Below, piece after piece: positions 57,888 through 64,000 of a DNA stretch of 64,000 bases. The DNA lies in NCBI RefSeq assembly GCF_000002985.6, contig NC_003281.10, positions 6,882,001 through 6,946,000 on the forward strand, given 5' to 3'. Each line of letters opens with the position of its first letter. The first letter of the stretch is position 1. Source of the stretch: Caenorhabditis elegans (taxonomy: Eukaryota > Nematoda > Chromadorea > Rhabditida > Rhabditidae). Both the position numbers and the translations under genes were made by a program. The notes under the pieces were generated by a model. That model was not told the DNA's origin. It did not search any database and worked only from the letters and a program-made list of their open reading frames with translations.

Positions 57888-59736
57888 ATGACAGATACTA
57901 AGGTTACGATATCGGTGGTCGACTCTTCGAGCAGTTCAAAAGAGGTAGGTTTAGGGATAAATACTTATGTATTCACTATTAGAATATCTTACATATCTAT
58001 CCAACTACATATATGTATACCTAGAGGCAAAGATTCCTAGTTAGTCGTAGCTTCTTGAAGACTATTTGGAGTTGAAGCATCTAAAGTTGGCACTATGTGT
58101 TTCAAAGTTGCATTATACTGTGAGGATTTTCCTTTTTTAGGGAAACTATGATGAAGTCGTCGAATCTTTCGACGACATGGAGCTCAAGGAGGAGCTTCTT
58201 CGCGGAATCTACGGATTCGGTTTCGAAAAGCCATCTGCCATCCAAAAGAGCGCAGTTGCTCCATGCACAACTGGTAAAGATGTCACTATTCAGTCTCAAG
58301 CTGGGAGCGGGAAAACTGTAATTTCTCTAATTGATATTCTTCAAGGAATTGACTGTGAAGATGCACACTTACAGGTCATTCTATTGGCTCCTCAAAGGGG
58401 GATGGCTCAACGAGTAAGAATAATGAATTTTTTATTATTCTAATGCCTTATTTTTGTAATATCTAGGCGCATGAGCAATTGAAATCTCTGGGCAGAAATC
58501 TGAATGTAAATGCTACTTGTTTGGGATTTGATACAACTGCTGAAAACGACAAAATAAGTCATGTCTTGATGGGAACTCCCAAAGATTTTCTTAGCAATAT
58601 CCCTTCCGATACATCCAGAATTAAGATGTTCGTTCTTGACGAGGCTGACGAAATGCTTTCTAAAGGTTTCAAAGATCAGATCTACGAGGTTTTCCGTTCC
58701 ATGCCACAAGACGTTCAAGTAGTCCTTCTTTCGGCTACTATGCCATCTGAAGTTCTTGATGTCACTAATCGTTTCATGCGTGATCCAATCCGTATTCTTG
58801 TCAAGAAGGACGAGCTCACCCTTGAAGGTATCAGACAGTTCTACATCAACGTTCAAAAGGATGTAAGTTTACTCGCCCAGTCTAAGAAATTGCAGTTGAC
58901 CTCCTTTTTCCTGATGAATGAAAAAAAAACAAACTTTGAAATTACGGAGATACGGTAGGTTTTAAAGGCGCGCGCCTTTCCGCTCATTCGCATTGAAAAT
59001 ATTTTGATATTTTGAGAATTATAAAAATGTTTCAGGAATGGAAGTTTAATTGCCTTTGTGATCTTCTTAAGACATCCAGAGAAACGCAGGCTTTAATTTT
59101 CTGTAACACTCGGAGAAGGGTCACCCAGCTCACCGAGCAGTTGATGTCCATACCAATAAAAGTATCATGTTTTCATGGAAATATGGAACACAATGAACGC
59201 GAGGATATGGTAAAAGATTTCAATTCGAGAAATACTCGTGTACTCGTCACCACTGATCTTATGGCACGTGGTATGAATATTCGTGTGAGTGCAAAACATC
59301 GAAATATTGTAATAAAGAATTTAAAAATAGTATAATAGCTATTCAGTTTAATAAATTATTTGAAAAGGAAGTCCATTGAAAAGTTATTCTGAACAGTATC
59401 AATAAAAAAAAAAATTTTGAATTCCACTTTCAATAAATCATTTTGCGTCTGGAAAATCACCTTCTTGGTAAATTGGATCAAGTTGAAAAATCATGAATGT
59501 GAATTCAATTAAAAAATGAATTTTAGAAATCACTCATTATCAACTACGATGTATCTGGAAATATGGAGAACTACATGTTACGAAATGGAAGACAAGGAAA
59601 TTTTGGTTCGAAAGGACTTCCCATCAGTTTTTTCACAGAAAACGATATTAGTGATCTCAAGAAAATTGAAAATCACTATTCGACTCGAATCGAAGAGATG
59701 CCAGAATCATTCCTTGAATATCTCGATGAAAACTGA
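57888..59736 (+). CDS. diverged eIF4A paralogue
   Basis: Five exons (57888-57944, 58141-58413, 58467-58862, 59036-59284, 59527-59736) total 1185 nt, 394 aa, with the same intron positions as inf-1. The ORF is open throughout. Motif I is AGSGKT (inf-1 AQSGTGKT), motif Ia is PQRGMA (PTRELA in inf-1), DEAD and SAT are intact, ARGMN replaces ARGID, and motif [10 protein letters not shown] is lost (MLRNGRQGN). Two stretches are almost identical in DNA to inf-1 while the rest is strongly diverged. An ATPase with impaired RNA-dependent activity, a regulator, or a gene under decay are all possible. Confidence 0.85.
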
Positions 59737-59997
59737 TATTTTCCCAAGTTCAGAGAATTACTGAACCTGAGAATTTCTAGAAAGCCTCTGTCAATTTTCA
59801 GACATTTTCTTTTCCAATTTTTCTTCAAAAACGCTTTTTGCACAGTTTGCTTTCAATGCTAAAAAAATTGTTTTAAACCGACAAAAATATAAATAAATTA
59901 TTTATTATTTTTATTGCACACCAAAATTCCAAAAATAAATAAATTTCAAATTAGGCGCCTATTTACACAATAATCTTTCCAATTTTACTTCTCACAT
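59737..59997. other. convergent 3' ends
   Basis: About 260 nt between convergent stop codons, AT-rich with AATAAA-like motifs for both strands. Confidence 0.5.
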
Positions 59998-62900
59998 TTA
60001 CAGAGTTACAGCTCCAGACTCTAGGCGCTGCTTCACAATTCTGATTACTTGTCTGCACTTTTCAGCTCCACTCTCAGCTTGACGAGCTTCTTGAATAGTA
60101 ATTCTTGCTGGAACAAGCTTGAAATGATAAGAAGAGTCGACGAATTGGCACGCGTATTTCAGAAGGTTAACACATGAGATACGCTCTTGAATAAGTCCTG
60201 CACGGCATTCTCCCTCTTCGCTGAAAAAGTTAATACTTCTTTTAAAATATTTTCAGTTTAAAATTGGGCTAAACATTTCGAGATTTCTAGATTTTTCAAA
60301 GCAACATATGTTCTGAAAACCAACCTGTTTGTCAAACTAATCTTTTGCAAAAGTGTGTCAACCTTGTCCCAGTGAGAAGCCGATGATTTTCTCTCACATT
60401 CCAAAAGTCGTTGCTCGACGAGCTCGGCGAGTTCTCTATCCTTTCCTCCCTTTTGTAGATATGATGGGAACTTCTTTTGGAATCTAACTCCGATTCCGTT
60501 GAGTCCCTTGCGACATTCTGTAAAGAAAATAGTGGGGCTTTTGCACTGAAAACTTTGAAAACTTACGCTTCACATCATAATCCGCAGAGAACCACAAATG
60601 ACGGTCAACATTGGCATCCACCTGAAGTATTAAACATTTAAAATATTTACGGAAAATTTAAAGCAACTTTATCTAATTTGGAAATTACAGAACTTTTGGG
60701 CTTCTTTAAAATTAGAGAATTTAGAGCTGATATTTGCCAAGTTCAGTAACATAACTGTCTAAATAAAAATACTTCAATCCAATAACTTTCGCAAATGTAA
60801 AACTACACTGCAAAGCTGACAATGTTTTAATGACACTAAAGATAACCAAACCAAAAATCAAGGAACTTTAATTGAAAACAATAAATTAACCTTACCTCAG
60901 CATCAAGAGAAGCCTTTTCAGCATGAGCTGGCTTTGGTTGTTCAATTCCATTAGCTTTGTTAAATTCTGTGGCCTTCTTGGCAGATGAATCGGTATCAAC
61001 TACGGCGGTGGCAACTGCGCTGGCCTGAAAAATATCATACTTGTGAGTTTCATAAGAAAACAAAAAGCTTACAGCTGGCCGAATGACTGGCTGAACAAGT
61101 TGAGCATTAGCTTGAACAGCTCTCACTGGTTGCACGATTTGGGTATGTGACTCGAAAGATTGCACTGGCTGTTGGCCGGAACGTTGTGGCTGTGGTGGAC
61201 GAATTGGAGTTGGTTGAGGTTGCTGGACAGGTTGCTGAGGCTGTTGAACTTGTTGTTGGACTTGTTGCTGTGGTTGTTGAGCACCTTGCGGTTGCTGATT
61301 GTAGTTGTTATTATTATTGTAATTGTTATTGTTGTAGTTATTATTATTATTATTGTAGAACTGTTGCTGCTGATTGTTGTTATTGTTGTAGTTGTTGTTG
61401 TATCCGTTGAACTGCTGTTGTTGCTGAAATTAAAATTTTTTAGACTTTTTTTTTCAAAATCTCTCCTGTACATTTTTAACGTAAAAGTAAAATTGGAACT
61501 AATAAGACTTAAAAAATTTTTCAGATTCTTCAAAACTAAAGTTTTGGTAAAGTGCCAAATTTACGGACTAATTAGGATTTTTTTTTTAATTTAGAGCAAT
61601 GTCGCATAAATGTTTTATAATTAGAATATGAAATTCATTCAAGAAACCTTTTTTTGTGTTAACTTCCAAAATTATGTGTAGCGAAAACTTAGTAAACGTC
61701 ATTAAATTCCAATGGAAAAAATCCAAAAAATTTCCAAAACATAGAAATCGAAAAAAATCAATTGAAATTTGCCAAAAACTGATAAACTATAACTATAGTT
61801 AAAGAAACTCGAACATGGTATCCTAGGGTATGTCAACTACTGCTATATCTCGTATTCATCACTACAACTACAAAATTAGTTGTTTACTTCTTCCTACAAC
61901 ATTCTATTCATTTTATTCATCAATGTATATCTGTTTTCCTTTCTGTCGGTTTTTTTTCTACATTTATCCAGTTCAATTATCCTGTCTTCTTCACTTCCAG
62001 GACGTGTTTTGTGGATCATGATGAGACACCGATGCTAACGGCATTTGCCAGCATAATATCACACCAAAAACCAATTTCACTGGACACCTTATCAGATCGC
62101 GGATGGAATAACATCACTATTATTTCAATAAACATGGATGATCTTGTTTTTTGTTTTGGAATTTTGAAAATTATTGCAATTGTCATAACTTGCTTTTAAA
62201 ATAGTCTGATTCGAAAAATGGCATGAGGCAATTCAAGGATGTGGGCATCCTTTTTAATATTATATTGTAAGGAAATTTAATTTTTCAGGGCGTTACCAAT
62301 TAAAAATTTGGACAATCATATCAAGTGAATGGGCCTTTGACTTTTCACCTGAGCAATAATATTCAGGAAAGCATTAAGGTTTCAGAGTTACAGAGCAAAG
62401 TCTCAGATGCAGTTGATGCCGTTTGCCACATCAATTGACAAACAGCATCAAAATGGTATAAAAAGGGTTATATGTCAAAACGGATGTCACACATCCCACT
62501 CTATATATATTTTTTTTAACCAGTAGAAGAACATTTTTGCAAGTGACCGAAACCTGAAACGGTTTAAATTGCTTACCTGATTGTAGTATCCGTTATTATT
62601 ATTATTATTGTTATAATATTGATTTCCTTGTTGCTGTTGTTGTGGATATCCATAATATTGTTGGAAGTTGTTCTGTTGTTGGTATCCTTGTTGTGGAACA
62701 AATGCGTATGGGCTGAAACAAAATATGTTAAATTTCATGAAGACCTTTTAATCTATACAGTTGTCGGCATTTGGTTAATTAAAACTTCTCAAATAAGTTG
62801 CCAAATAAAAAAAAGGTGTGCACAACTATAGTTATAATTATAATTAGAAATACAGTAGATGTTTCTGTTCGTTTTCAGGTAGCATACTGGTTTGTACTGC

Positions 62901-63647
62901 TTTTCTACAGAAACCAGATGTTTTGAATATTTTGAAGATAACGCTAAAAACTGGGCATTTTAAATGTTGAAATGAACAAACAAGTATAAATGAACTAACA
63001 AGTGAAATGAACTAACAAGTAAAATTGAAATGAACTAACAAGTATATTATGAGTTGTGAAACCTGAAACTAATTTCCACTCATAGTACAATAATAGCCTA
63101 GAATGGGAAATCTCGCTTTTGGAAATGAAGTTTTTTTATTTGAAATAATAGTAAAAACTATTTTGTTGATCGGTAAAAGATCAAACTGAACAATTTCCAA
63201 TTTTCCATTTCTTATGCGCAACTCGCTTACGAATGTCATTTCAATCACAAACCTTGGTGGAACAAATGGAGCTGGAGTACTTGGTGGTGGGAAGACCAAT
63301 GGTGGATGAGTTGGGAATGTGAATGGAGCATGAGTTGGAAGGGTAAATGGAGCCAATGTTGGATGGCTTGGAAGAGTGAATGGAGCAACTGTTGGAAGAG
63401 TTGGGAAGGTGAATGGAGCTGGTGTGACAGCAGCTTGTGGTGCTACTGGAACAGCATTTGGAAGCTGTGGCGCGGCAACTGCTGGTGGCTTCTGATCAGC
63501 GGTTTGCACAAAAAGTGGGGCTCCCTGAGCTTGAGCAGCGACACCAACTGGCTCACCACCTAGCTGAGCTGGTAGGTCAAAAATAGTGTTTTGAAAGGTG
63601 TTCTGCGCTAGAGCCACAGAGGGCAGAAGAGCTATCAGGAGCCACAT
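59998..63647 (-). CDS. secreted Asn/Gln-rich prion-like protein
   Basis: Minus-strand gene. The chosen ATG (63647) opens a signal peptide (MWLLIALLPSVALAQ). The exon frame is also open upstream to an acceptor-like site at about 63718, so a longer N-terminus is possible. A Pro/Thr-rich part with repeated APFTLPTHP-like units follows. Then come Gln/Asn/Tyr-rich blocks (exons 62712-62577 and 61423-61073), and a conserved-looking C-terminal domain with several Cys (CRKGLNGIGVRF, CRAGLIQERISCVNLLKYAC) ending RLESGAVTL. It resembles nematode pqn-type extracellular proteins; the exact family is not recognised. The intron 61424-62576 is about 1.1 kb. Confidence 0.8.
62965..63045. repeat. short tandem repeat (about 17-nt GAACTAACAAGT unit)
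   Basis: Four or more imperfect copies of AAATGAACTAACAAGTA in an intron of the Asn/Gln-rich gene. Confidence 0.8.
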
Positions 63648-63718
63648 CACTGGAATTTTGAAATCGAAGAAGAACTGAGATTTGAGGTTCAGCTTCTTCT
63701 TTTTCTTGCGATTCTGGA

Positions 63719-64000
63719 GAAAAGAATAGAAGATCTGGATGTTTTAGAGACGCAGAGAACTGGTGCGGAACGGGTTTTTAGCTTTGTCATCCGAAAATAG
63801 TATGAATAGACGAAGAGCGTCAGACATGAGATCGTTTATGTTCCATGTCCAGAACCATCAACACCGCCTCCTTCTTCACCCATCGTTTTCCCTACAACCA
63901 CGATTTTTATCTTTTCTTTTCTTTTCTTTTGTAAGCAACAAGAGAGAGAAAAGAGGAAAATCCGTGCGTACGGATTGCCTTAGAAATTGAAACAGCGAGA
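63719..64000. other. 3' edge, upstream of the Asn/Gln-rich gene
   Basis: No exon is supported, although a first exon of the minus-strand gene could lie here. It contains AGAGACGCAGAGA (a CTGCGTCTC-type motif) near 63749 and a CTTTT-rich run near 63910. Confidence 0.4.

Noticed and set aside
61147..61594. Val/Leu-rich frames on the plus strand
   Set aside because: They are antisense to the CAA/AAC repeats of the Asn/Gln-rich protein.
62965..63045. Regular repeats considered as a CRISPR-like array
   Set aside because: Units are adjacent without unique spacers, and the genome is a nematode's. It is an ordinary tandem repeat.

Overview
This is nematode nuclear DNA, and the gene content identifies it as Caenorhabditis elegans, chromosome III (med-2 / brd-1 / pdf-1 / flap-1 / inf-1 / byn-1 / coq-2 neighbourhood). 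The supporting features are small GT..TTTCAG introns of about 45-60 nt, AT-rich intergenic DNA, densely packed genes on both strands, SL-type acceptors just before start codons, and several proteins I recognise directly. All exon models below were read by eye from splice sites and reading-frame continuity. Those for coq-2, byn-1, the two eIF4A genes, the F-box gene and the thioredoxin-fold gene close exactly in frame.

0-13 kb: a small multipass membrane protein; the intronless endoderm GATA factor med-2 with a cluster of SKN-1-type sites upstream; brd-1 (BARD1) on the minus strand, whose introns hold three tRNA genes and a small cysteine-rich secreted-protein gene; then, divergently, a Pol5/MYBBP1A-type nucleolar protein whose large intron holds a second small secreted-protein gene. 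13-26 kb: an F-box protein, an uncharacterised OB-fold/zinc-ribbon protein resembling the RPA large subunit, a thioredoxin-fold GST-kappa-like protein, and a row of small one-TM proteins, one of them probably broken. 26-42 kb is gene-poor. It holds pdf-1 (PDF neuropeptides, one peptide per exon), a 193-bp perfect inverted repeat with a 1.5-kb spacer, one intact LINE (endonuclease + reverse transcriptase) and a 21-nt poly-C tract.

42-64 kb: flap-1 (LRRFIP-like coiled coil) diverges from inf-1 (eIF4A). inf-1, byn-1 (bystin) and coq-2 follow each other on the plus strand with short gaps, as in a worm operon. A complete SH2-tyrosine kinase gene lies on the opposite strand inside the last intron of byn-1. 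coq-2 carries two mutually exclusive 134-nt exons, the arrangement known to switch between ubiquinone and rhodoquinone synthesis, with foldback repeats in the surrounding introns. Downstream is a mosaic, partly degraded eIF4A paralogue, then a secreted Asn/Gln-rich prion-like protein.

The most interesting items are the coq-2 exon pair and its foldback introns, the mosaic eIF4A copy, the OB-fold/zinc-ribbon protein, the nested genes, and the perfect inverted repeat.
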